Source: Schistocerca nitens
Lineage: Eukaryota > Arthropoda > Insecta > Orthoptera > Acrididae
Direction: 5' to 3'
Assembly: GCF_023898315.1 (NCBI RefSeq)
Contig: NC_064619.1
Span: forward strand, 347,086,650-347,150,649
Length of the DNA: 64,000 nt
The position numbers and the translations under genes were made by a program. Below the pieces are notes generated by a model. It was not told the DNA's origin, did no database searches, and worked only from the letters and a program-made list of their open reading frames with translations. Position 1 is the first letter of the stretch; each line of letters begins with the position of its first letter. Positions 55,759 to 64,000 of the stretch are shown in pieces.

Positions 55759-57312
55759 AATACAAAACAGATATGGCAGCTTGAACATAGTACGCCCTTC
55801 TGCACTTCGGATATATGTTCTTTCATTCAGGTTTTACATTTTACTGTTCGCACATCCATAGTCATTTAACACAACATTGGTGATGGCCATTTACATACAC
55901 AATCTTTTAAAGCACGTAATTAAACTTTGGCTACTCGTGACAGCGTAGACAGAAACTATTTACCGTATGGGTAACAAATTGTATAGGAATGAAGTTCAGA
56001 CTATGCATTGTTGGTAGTGAAGGCGCCAGAGGTACAGAGATGCTGGAGGTTGTGTGTGTGTGTGTGTGTGTGTGTTGGGGGGAGGGGCGGGGGCACAGGC
56101 AGCTCACGGTTTCAAAGAGACGCTGCGGCAATCTGTAAACATTTTATTTTCCCTTGCCTCAGGCGGATTCCACACACTCGGCGGGTTGGCCATTCTGCTT
56201 TTTTGAGGACGCAGCACCATTGTCTGTGGAACAGTTGCGACAGCCACGACGAGTCCCCCTACTCCAGCAGCGAACTCTTAGATGCGCGACGTGTGGTTGC
56301 AAGTCCTCTGCAACAGCTGGTAAGCGAGCCCCCTGCCTCTGGGTAGGAGTTGACCGTCCTGTTGGAAGGCCTGGTCTGGAGCGCTGCTGGCTGGCCCCGA
56401 GTCTCTTGCGAATTCGTTGGCTCGAACCGTGACTCCGCCACAGTCTGGGACTGTGGCTCTGCGTCGGAAGCCTCTTATGGCCATCCGTGCTGCAAAGCAT
56501 CGTCCTCCAAGAGAGCTGTGATACTAACGACACTGCACTTACTTGACTGGCTCCGGCAGTGCGCAGATGTATTGCATATGCGCCTCTTCATGTCACGTAC
56601 TGACACACATTAGGTTAGGTCCACTGTGCTTGTTTCGACAGCGATTTGCGCGGCAAGAGTTATTCGCAATCACGCGGAGCACACCGTTTCTGCAACTCTT
56701 GCAACCATCTCGGTCCGACGTATTTTTTTGCTTCATATTGCACAAAACTGCTATCTCAAGCCAGTGTCTGACTTACGCGTACGGCCGCTATCCACTGCCG
56801 CAAATTCACACTAAAACTACCTTATGCGGTGAGGGTGCTGCATTAGGGTGAGGCTGCTGCAATAGTGTTAATGTCATGACCTGCCATTAGGCGCTGGTAC
56901 TGGTAAAACGACGTAGGGTTGAAGATCCCCTTCCCACACCAGGGTTGAATAACATGGTTCGGCAGTGATGTGGGAACTGCTCCTGCTAGAGTTGGATGGC
57001 AGATTGTGCCACAAAGTGTTGAAGAAGTTACTTTTGCCTTGGTAGAGAGTGCTGGACGACACATGCAATCCTCAAGCAGTGCACACGAGCTATGTCACGC
57101 TAGCTGAACATTCCATGGTCCACTAATCAGAAAGTCATAGGAACAGTTGTGAAATGCTATCTCGTGTGCGGTTCCATGCTATCGTGGATGCAGATGATCG
57201 TCACAATGGGCAACGTAAACATGGTGCACAGTTAACAAATGTTACCCTCTCCTGTGAAAATTAAAATGTGTTTCTTTCATTGGTTTATTAGTTATTTCTC
57301 TTCTGTATGTCG
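55759..57312. other. No recognisable gene apart from a microsatellite
   Basis: The middle (56150-56540) is moderately GC-rich with overlapping frames of 60-124 codons on both strands, none with a domain. I regard them as chance frames. Confidence 0.4.
56050..56095. repeat. (GT)n microsatellite followed by G-rich tract
   Basis: About 13 GT units at 56050-56076, then ggggggaggggcgggggc. Confidence 0.9.
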
Positions 57313-57323
57313 TTAAAAATGTT

Positions 57324-57515
57324 CAAATGGCTCTGAGCACTATGGGACTGAACTTCTGAGGTCATCAGTCCCCTAGAACGTAGAACTACTTAAACCTAAC
57401 TAACCTAAGGACATCACACATATCCATTCCCAAGGCAGGATTCGAACCTGCGACCGTAGCGGTTGCGCAGTTCCAGACTGTAGCGCCTAGAACCGCTCGG
57501 CCACCCCGGCCAGCA
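57324..57515 (-). mobile_element. tRNA-derived SINE (first family)
   Basis: On the minus strand the head ctggccggggtggccgagcg ... ggttcgaatcctgccttggg leads into the common body. An imperfect duplication, ttaaaaatgtt / ttacaaatgtt, lies at 57313-57323 and 57516-57526. Confidence 0.9.
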
Positions 57516-57796
57516 TTACAAATGTTTCGATAAAGTTACATTGTCTTATAGTGACTCATCTTTGTTGGAGGCCATTTCACGTAACGAAAGTTTAGTTATA
57601 ACCACCATGTATATCTAATAATTAACTGTAGGTAGCCATTATCTTGCATGTTTAGGTGAGGAACTAGTTAAATCTTGCTACCTTCATGCTGCCTGTAGCT
57701 TGCGAGTTATTTATGGCTGTGACACATAACCATATCTGTGTTTTATAAAATCGTCTATAACTTATACTTATGGTACTCGTTCAGTTTCTATTTTCC

Positions 57797-60362
57797 CATC
57801 TGTCTTCGGACTGGTTTGATGCGGGCCTCCACGAATTCCTCTCCTCTGCTAACCTCTTCATCTCAGAGTAGCACTTGCAACCTACGTCCCCAATTATTTG
57901 CTGGATGTAATCCAATCTCTGTCTTCCTCTACAGTTCCATCTAGTACCTTGGGAGTCGTTCCCTCATGTCTTAACAGATGTTCTATCACCCTGTCCCTTC
58001 TCCTTATCAGTGTTTTCCACATATTCTTTTCCTCTCCGATTCTGCGTAGAACCTCCTCATTCCTTACCTTATCAGTCCACCTAATTTTCAACTTCCGTCT
58101 GTAGCACCACAGCTCAAACGTTTTAATTGTTTTCTGTTCCGGTTTTCCCACAGTCCATGTTTCACTACCAAACAACGCTGTATTCCAGATGTACATTCTC
58201 AGAAATTTCTTCCTCAAATTAAGGCCGATATTTGATATTAGTAGACTTCTATTGGCCAGGAATACCTTTTTTACCATAGCTACTCTACTTTTCATGTCCT
58301 CCTTGCTCCATCCGTCACTGGTTATTTTACTGTCGAGGTAGCAGAATTCCTTAACATGATCTACTTTGTGACCATCAATCCTGATGTTAAGTTTCTCGCT
58401 GTTCTCATTTCTACTACTTCTCATTACGTTCGTCTTTCTTCAATTTACTCTCAGTCCATACTGTTTACTCATCAGACTGTTTATTCCGTTCAGCAGATCA
58501 CGTAACTCTTCTTCACTTTCATTCGGGATGGCAATGTCATTAGCGAATCGTATCACTGATATCCTTACACCTTGAATTTTAATTCCACTCCTGAACCTTC
58601 CTTTTATTTTCATTATTCCTTCCTCGATGTACAGATTGAACAGTAGAGGCGAAAGGCTACATCCTTGTCTTACACCATTTTTAATCCGATCACTTCGTTC
58701 TTGGTCGTCCATTCTTATTATTCCCACTTGGCATTTGTGTATACTGTATATTACCCGTCTCTCCCTATAGCTTACCCCTAATCGAACATCTTGCACTATT
58801 TTACGTTGTCGAACGTTTTTTCCAGATCGACAAATTCTATGAACGTGCCTTTAGTCTTGCTTCCGTTATTAACCCCAACATCAGAATTGCCTCCCTCGTG
58901 TCTTTACTTTTCCTAAAGCCAAACTGATCGTCATCTAACGTATATTCAATTGTCTTTAGCATTCTTCTGTGTATTATTCTTGAAAGCAACTTGCATGCAT
59001 GAGCTGTTAAGCTGATTGTGCGATAATTCTGGCACTTGTCCTCTCTTGCCGTCTTCGGAATTGTGTGGATGATGCTTTTCCGAAAGTCAAATGGTATGTC
59101 GCCAAACTCATGCATTCTACACACTAACGTGGATAGTCGTTCTGTTGCCACTCCCCCCCCAATAATTTTAGAAATTCTGATGGAATGTTATCTATCCCTT
59201 CTGCCTTATTTGACCGTAAGTCCTCCAAAGCTCTTTTAAATTCCGATTCTAATACTGGGTCCCCTATCTCTTCTAAATCGACTCCTGTTTCTTCTTCTAT
59301 TACATCAGACAAATCTTCCCCCTCTTAGAGGCTTTCAATGTATTCTTTCCACCTATCCGCTCTGTACTCTGCATTTAATAGTGGAATTCCCGTCGCAATA
59401 TTAATGTTACCACCCTTGCTTTTAACGTCACCGAAGGTTGTTTTGACTTTCCTGTATGCTGAGTCTATCCTTCCGACAGTCCTTTCTTTTCCGATGTCTT
59501 CACATTTTTCCTGCAGCCATTTCGTCTTAGCTTCCCTGCACTTCCAATTTATTTCATTCCTCAGCGACTTGCATTTCTGTATTCATGAGTTTCCCGGAAC
59601 ATTTTTGTACTTCCTTCTTTCTTCAATCAACTGAAGTGTTTCTTCTATTACCCATGGTTTCTTCGAAGTTACCTTCTTAGTACCTATGTTTTCCTTCCCA
59701 ACTTCTATGAGGGCCCCTTTTTAGAGATGTCCATTCCTCTTCAAGTGTTACTGCCTACTGAGCTATTCCTTATTGCTGTATCTATAGCCTTAGAAAACTT
59801 CAACCGGATCTCGTCATTCCTTAATACTTCTGTAACCCACTTCTTTGCGTATTGATTCTTCCTAACTAATGTCTTTTGCTTACTCTTCATCACTACTGTA
59901 TTGTGATCTGAGTCTACATCTGCCCCTGGGTACACCTTGCAATCCAGTATCTGGTTTCGGAATATCTGTCTGACAATGATGTAATCTAATTGAAATCTTC
60001 CCGTATCACTCGGCTTTTTCCAAGTATACCTTCTCCTCTTGTTATTCTTGAACAGGGTATTCGCTATTACAAGCTGAAACTTACTACAGAACTCAATTAC
60101 TCTTTCTCCTCTCTCATTCCTTGCCCCAAGACCTTATTCTCGTGTAACATTTTTTTCTACTTCTTCCCCTACAACTGCATTCCTGTTGCCCATGACTATT
60201 AAATATTCATTCCCCTTTGCATACACTATTAGCCTTTCAGCATCCTCATACAATTTCACTATCTCTTCATCTTCATCCTGCGACTTCGGCATGTATACCT
60301 GAACTATCGTTTTCGGTTAGCTGTCGATCCTGATCAAATCGACCCTGTCACTGAAGTGTTCA
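57797..60362 (-). pseudogene. RTE-like LINE (family A, copy 4), ORF2 with dead catalytic site
   Basis: The minus strand holds, from 60362 down: endonuclease pieces (KTLVRKNQYAKKWVTEVL after an ADVDSDHN block near 59925), the linker, and RT start RSNKAEGIDNIPSEFLK (about 59180). DDDQFGFRKSKDTREAIL lies in 58837-59151. Motif B GVRQGCSLSPLLFNLYIEE and motif C, which reads RFANDIAI, lie in 58440-58796. The C-terminal blocks NIGLNLRKKFLRMYIWNTAL and CYRRKLKIRW lie in 57894-58424. Asn in place of the first Asp of FADD would abolish catalysis. The motif A region near 58800-58840 is frameshifted. It is 5'-truncated or broken at 60362. Confidence 0.85.
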
Positions 60363-60429
60363 CAGAAACACACTCTCTGCCCTACCTTCGAACCTGGGAC
60401 GGAAGACGTTTTGATTGTGAATCAAAGAC

Positions 60430-60750
60430 TCTACCCCCTTTTTTTTCATTTTGTTCGATATAGTCCGTTACGTTTGGTCTGGGCGGTCGTCACAAGACAT
60501 CCGTTCAAGTTGATCGTTGATTCCATTACTCAGTTTTTTATTACAGAGTTCAAGCAGCCCTCTGACCGAACACGCTGAACTACCGTGCCGACTATGATGA
60601 TGAAGGACACACAACATCCAGTCCCCTGCCGGGAATCGAACTCCCTAGACTACGTGTCTGTTGTCCTTATCGTAAGTTAATTTAACTTAAGTGTGTGTAA
60701 GCTTTGGGATCGATAACCTCAGCCGTTTGATCCCATAGGATCTTACTTCA
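60430..60750. mobile_element. Cluster of SINE fragments
   Basis: 60460-60600 resembles, on the minus strand, a tRNA-headed SINE (cggtagttcagcgtgttcgg region). 60598-60650 resembles the reverse of a second-family head (ccgggaatcgaac). 60655-60745 resembles a plus-strand SINE tail (gataacctcagccgtttg, cccatagg). Boundaries are unclear and no target duplications were found. The assignment relies on remembered families. Confidence 0.45.
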
Positions 60751-60787
60751 TGTGATGTAATCGACTCCAATGTTTCAGTTCCGGATT

Positions 60788-61066
60788 CTGGCCCTAGATG
60801 CGCCCGACTGGTCTACGTATCTTCCTCTGCTAATGGCGTCATCGGATGCTGTATGGTGGGGCATGTAGTCAGTACACTGCTCTCCCGGTCGTTGTCGGAT
60901 TTCTCGTCCTTGGAACCACTGCTAATCGCTCGAGTAGCTCCTCAATCGGCTTCACGAGGCTGAGTGCATTTCCCATAAGGGAAAAAAAAATTTGCCAATT
61001 GAATCCGGGTCACCCACATGGAAGTCCGCCGCGTTGACCACTCAGCTACGAAGGCAGAAGTTCTAA
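60788..61066 (-). mobile_element. SINE with tRNA-like head and the body of the 5S-type SINE
   Basis: On the minus strand it starts gccttcgtagctgagtggtc (A box) with a weak B box, then after an A/T run continues into gcactcagcctcgtgaagc and gagagcagtgtactgactac. That body is shared with the 5S-derived SINE at 62053-62335. It ends near cagtcgggcgcatctaggg. Confidence 0.6.
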
Positions 61067-61331
61067 TGTTTGAGTTGGTATTAAATTCTTTAATTCTCAT
61101 CACCAAACAGGTATAACTTTCTTAATGTTTGTCACAGAATCGTGGTAAAAGTTACACCGAGCTAGTATCATTAGCGTGATCTTCATGATGATTTTGGTTT
61201 TGTAGTGTCACGAGTCACGCTTGTAAGGTCTTTAACCTAGGTTACCCGAAATTGTAAGTGCCATCTTATATTTCGTTCACTGAGGTTGTATTGAATTTGT
61301 TTTAAACACTTCACCCATTACTGTGTGGACC

Positions 61332-61531
61332 GCCGGCCGCGGTGGTCTAGCGGTTCTAGGCGCTCAGTCCGGAACCGCGCGACTGCTACGGTCGCAGGTT
61401 CGAATCCTGCCACGGGCATGGATGTGTGTGATGTCCTTAGGTTAGTTAGGTTTAAGTAGTTCTAAGTTCTAGGGGACTGATGGCTTCAGATGTTAAGTCC
61501 CATAGTGCTCAGAGCCATTTGAACCATTTGA
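61332..61531 (+). mobile_element. tRNA-derived SINE (first family), 12-bp target duplication
   Basis: Head gccggccgcggtggtctagc, B box ggttcgaatcc, and a common body ending in gctcagagccatttgaacca followed by a short repeat. actgtgtggacc flanks it at 61320-61331 and 61532-61543. Confidence 0.94.
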
Positions 61532-61543
61532 ACTGTGTGGACC

Positions 61544-62052
61544 CTAGCCCACCGATCACTCAGCTTACCGACGGACCGACACTGCTGAACCGCCGCTCTG
61601 ACCGTTAATGCCCCCTCGATCCGCGATCCGAGGATTCATAATGCCACAGTTTTCAAAGTGCGATTGTGTAACTCTTGAAATTTTGTTACCTCATGCATAC
61701 ATATCAATATAAACATCTGTAGTGACATTGACAACGTCCAATTGGTATTCAGTATTTCTCCATGAATGCTTCAACAGCTCCACCGCGGCATGCTCAAATT
61801 CACTGCGACTGCATCTCTGTTGATCCTGAGGCGTGTGACCTCGGTTCAGTACACCTGATTCTTTACAGAACCCAACAGCAGAAGTCTGGCGGTGTGCGGT
61901 CAGGTTGTCTTTGGCTTCATGGTACCAGATGATATCGTCCAGTCCACCTATCATTGATGGTTTAATCAGGATACTAACGAACATTTAGTGATCATGACGA
62001 TAACTGACGTCATTTCGTAGTTGTTCCAACTATGGTGCAGCAAACTCTTGTA
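61544..62052. other. No recognisable gene
   Basis: A 97-codon minus-strand frame (61691-61984) is present. It has no recognisable domain and I do not annotate it as a gene. Confidence 0.4.
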
Positions 62053-62335
62053 GCCGACGGCCTTGCCGCATTGGTAACACTGGTTCCCGACAGATCACCG
62101 AGATTAAGTGCTGTTGGGTTCGGGCAGCACTTGGATGGGTCACCGTCCAGGTCTACCGAGCGCTACTGGCAAGCGGGACTCACTCAGCCGTTGTTCGGCC
62201 AATAGAAGAACTACGTGACTGGGAAGTAGCTGCTGAAGTCAGGAAAACTCACAATGGCCGAGAGAGTGGTGTGCTGACCACATGCCCCTTCACGTCTGAA
62301 TCCAATAAAACAAACGTCACTAACATTCTGCATCT
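62053..62335 (+). mobile_element. 5S-rRNA-derived SINE
   Basis: The first 100 bp or so align by eye along the length of an animal 5S rRNA: gccgacggccttgccgcatt, then ggttcccgacagatcaccga, attaagtgctgttggg and gcacttggatgggtcaccg, including the internal promoter region. The body (cactcagccgttg, gaagtagctgctg, gagagtggtgtgctgaccac) follows. 5S-headed SINEs use the 5S internal promoter for pol III transcription. It is not a functional 5S gene: the 3' part of 5S is missing. Confidence 0.82.
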
Positions 62336-62485
62336 TTATTCTTCATATATACATATTTTCAGCCTTCTGCCATTAGAATGCTCCCAATTGTAGGATATAA
62401 ATGGCGATGTGTAACGTAACTAGGTACGCCAGTGCGTGGAGAACAGCGTTCTGTAACCTAGTTTAGTATTCGAAGAGTTCATCCA

Positions 62486-62665
62486 CACATGGAGGATCCT
62501 CTAGTTCTGCATGACAATCCCAGACCACACAGATCGTTGCGGCGCCTTGGGTTCACTGCCCATACAGTCCCGACGTGGGCCCATCCGATTTTCATCTGTT
62601 CCTAAAAATTAAAGAACACTTTCGAAGATTTCACTTTGAAAAATGTATTCGTCGCCAGGTGACAA
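62486..62665 (+). pseudogene. Mariner-like transposase fragment
   Basis: One frame reads LHDNPRPHRSLRRLG (second catalytic Asp context). A second frame, shifted by one, reads PYSPDVGPSDFHLFLKIKEH (third Asp context, SDFHLF) and FRRFHFEK. This is the catalytic core of a DD34D-type mariner, with one frameshift and no other parts nearby. It is a different family from 15721-16905. Confidence 0.7.
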
Positions 62666-63499
62666 TATGGAAAACTAAATATGTACACAAGAAGAATAAG
62701 CATGAAGAATGTTGTATTATTTAAAAAGTATTACGAGTTTTCGCATAAAAAATTCGAAGACATTACTTTTCAGAAAGCCCGCGTACAGTTCTGCTAAGTC
62801 CACATGGACCTTTAATCTTGCGTTTGTCTCCTTCCAGTTCATGTCTAACTTGCAGAAACTCTGATCAAAATTTATGCACCACATGACGGTTCAATTGTTT
62901 GGATACTTGGAATCTTTTCCAGAAAGTCACTTTTTGCCTCAGTCTTGGTTAAGTGTTGTGTTACGTTCTAGCCTGCCATCAGTTTCCACTGCAGTGCATT
63001 AACAAATACGTGGAAATATGAAGTGGAAGAGGTTGCATATCCTCGTCATCTTGTTAATTACACAAGTTCACAGTGGTCACTGTTCACAAATGGTCCGTAT
63101 CTATATTTGTCACAAATTCACTGCACTAGTCATTCCAGGTTCTTCTCATACTCCTGTAAAATGAAAGTTAGGCTAACGCAATTTTTTTTCTTTTCGTCAT
63201 ATTAACTTTGTTGCAGGTACGGAAACGAACGGTTGTCATAATTACCTGCTCCAAAGATATTCGGTAGCTCACACACTGAAGCCAACCTGTTACTGCTTAG
63301 TTTTTGCTCATAAAATATCATCACTTACAGACTTGGCCAGGTGTTCTTAAGAACAGAAAAGAATGTATAGCATGGACTGTTCACTTCCTGTCTTTGGATG
63401 AAACTTATTTAATCACAAGAACATTATTTCACTGTTCACGTTAGTTTATTTAAAGTTAATTCTTCCGATAATTGTTTTCTTCCGATCTTTTCTTTGACA
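62666..63499. other. No recognisable gene
   Basis: AT-rich sequence without frames above 61 codons. Confidence 0.45.
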
Positions 63500-64000
63500 T
63501 ACACTGCTAGCCACCGTAAATGCAACACCAAGAAAGACAAGAGGTAGCACAACAAAATTTATTTTGTAGATAACATGTTGACCAAGTATCAAATGATTAC
63601 GTTTACAGACGTCTGTTGCATGTGGTTCCTGCCAGAATCTGTAGCCAGAGTAGCCGCCATTGTTGGAGATCACCGCTGCCACACGTCTCGGCATTGAGTC
63701 AAAGAGACGTTGGATGTGTTCCTGGGGTACAGCAGCCCAAGCAGCTTCCACACGTTGCCAAAGATCATCTGGTGTGGCAGCTGGGGATGTTATCTGGGTC
63801 ACTCGTTGAGCAACCATGGACCACATGTTTTCTATCGGCGAAAGATCCGGAGAGCGAGCCGGCCAGGGAAGCAATTCAATCTGGTTATTGACGAAGAACC
63901 TTTGGACAATGCGTGCCACATGTGGTCGCGCATTATCCTGTTGAAATATGGCTGTGGCCGAGCCCTGAAGGTAAGGAAGGACAACTGGCTCCAGCACCTC
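63446..64000 (-). CDS. Tc1-like transposase, C-terminal part (partial)
   Basis: The frame is open from the window edge. QQDNARPHVARIVQ holds the second catalytic Asp and PWPARSPDLSPIENMWS the Glu, with 34 residues between them. LWQRVEAAWAAVPQEHIQRL and MPRRVAAVI follow. Relatives stop after GGYSGY. Here the next codon is AGA, so the frame reads on through the element terminus and ends outside the element at 63446, adding about 50 residues. Whether the N-terminal half is intact cannot be seen. Confidence 0.87.
   Translation of the reverse strand, partial: EVLEPVVLPYLQGSATAIFQQDNARPHVARIVQRFFVNNQIELLPWPARSPDLSPIENMWSMVAQRVTQITSPAATPDDLWQRVEAAWAAVPQEHIQRLFDSMPRRVAAVISNNGGYSGYRFWQEPHATDVCKRNHLILGQHVIYKINFVVLPLVFLGVAFTVASSVCQRKDRKKTIIGRINFK
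63502..64000 (-). mobile_element. Tc1-like transposon (fourth family), 3' end, runs out of window
   Basis: The terminus cactgctagccaccgtaaat follows TA at 63500-63501. The element encodes a Tc1-like transposase and continues past base 64000. Confidence 0.88.

Noticed and set aside
56159..56533. 124-codon Arg/Ser-rich frame in a GC-rich patch
   Set aside because: Overlapping open frames on both strands are expected in GC-rich sequence; no motif.
61691..61984. 97-codon minus-strand frame
   Set aside because: I looked for HTH or mariner N-terminal similarity and found none strong enough to claim.
62053..62154. Possible functional 5S rRNA gene
   Set aside because: The match stops before the 5S 3' end and runs into a SINE body, so it is a 5S-derived SINE head.

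Overview
The window looks like an accessory, gene-poor piece of a large insect genome. The best fit is an acridid grasshopper or locust of the Schistocerca type: the tRNA-derived SINEs, Tc1-like elements and RTE-like LINEs match, as far as I remember them, families that are very abundant there. I find no convincing host exon and no free-standing RNA gene. Almost every open frame I can explain belongs to a transposable element. Family names rest on motifs read in the sequence plus remembered consensus sequences; no database was searched.

Layout. 1-3.6 kb: minus-strand CR1/L2-like LINE (SGNH-esterase ORF1, endonuclease-RT ORF2 with one nonsense codon) and a duplicated leader unit. 3.6-8.1 kb: two >99% identical 1422-bp Tc1-like copies (A and B) around decayed fragments of another Tc1-like family. 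10.6-12.7 kb: SINE, solo LTR, LINE 3' end. 13.2-13.7 kb: CpG-rich island without a recognised gene. 13.9-16.9 kb: mariner fragment, Tc1-like element lacking one end, mariner relic. 17.3-18.8 kb: decayed Gag-like sequence. 19.4-21.07 kb: large near-perfect inverted repeat with a small unidentified ORF in its middle. 21.1-27.8 kb: one RTE-like LINE carrying a nested stack (Tc1 copy C, a SINE, and another Tc1-like element that itself holds a 746-bp insertion). 27.8-31.9 kb: Tc1-like element split by a 3.2-kb TTAA-flanked element encoding a Kolobok/Mutator-like transposase, which holds a LINE fragment. 32.8-34.2 kb: unknown repeat X joined to the 3' half of an RTE-like LINE. 34.5-36.1 kb: two SINEs. 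38.7-41.0 kb: young 5'-truncated RTE-like insertion with a 739-codon open frame and a perfect 10-bp target duplication. 41.7-43.2 kb: dead Jockey-like LINE. 44.1-45.2 kb: inverted duplicate of the 28-kb Tc1/TTAA locus. 46.4-54.5 kb: two Tx1/L1-like LINE copies, interrupted by repeat X joined to the 5' half of an RTE LINE and by a 1.1-kb TIR element. 55.5-62.3 kb: SINEs of tRNA and 5S type and another RTE LINE. 62.5-64 kb: mariner fragment and the end of a further Tc1-like element.

How the parts relate. The autonomous elements supply the enzymes (LINE RT, Tc1/mariner and TTAA-type transposases); the SINEs and TIR elements depend on enzymes of that kind. Only Tc1-like copies B and C and the 38.7-kb RTE insertion keep long undamaged frames. 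The most unusual signals are the 19.4-21.07 kb palindrome with its ORF, two half-LINEs in opposite orientation 16.2 kb apart that break at the same position beside the same repeat, a shared dead locus duplicated in inverted orientation (28 kb and 44 kb), a Tc1-like family with 32 instead of 34 residues between its last two catalytic residues, and SINE families that swap heads and bodies.
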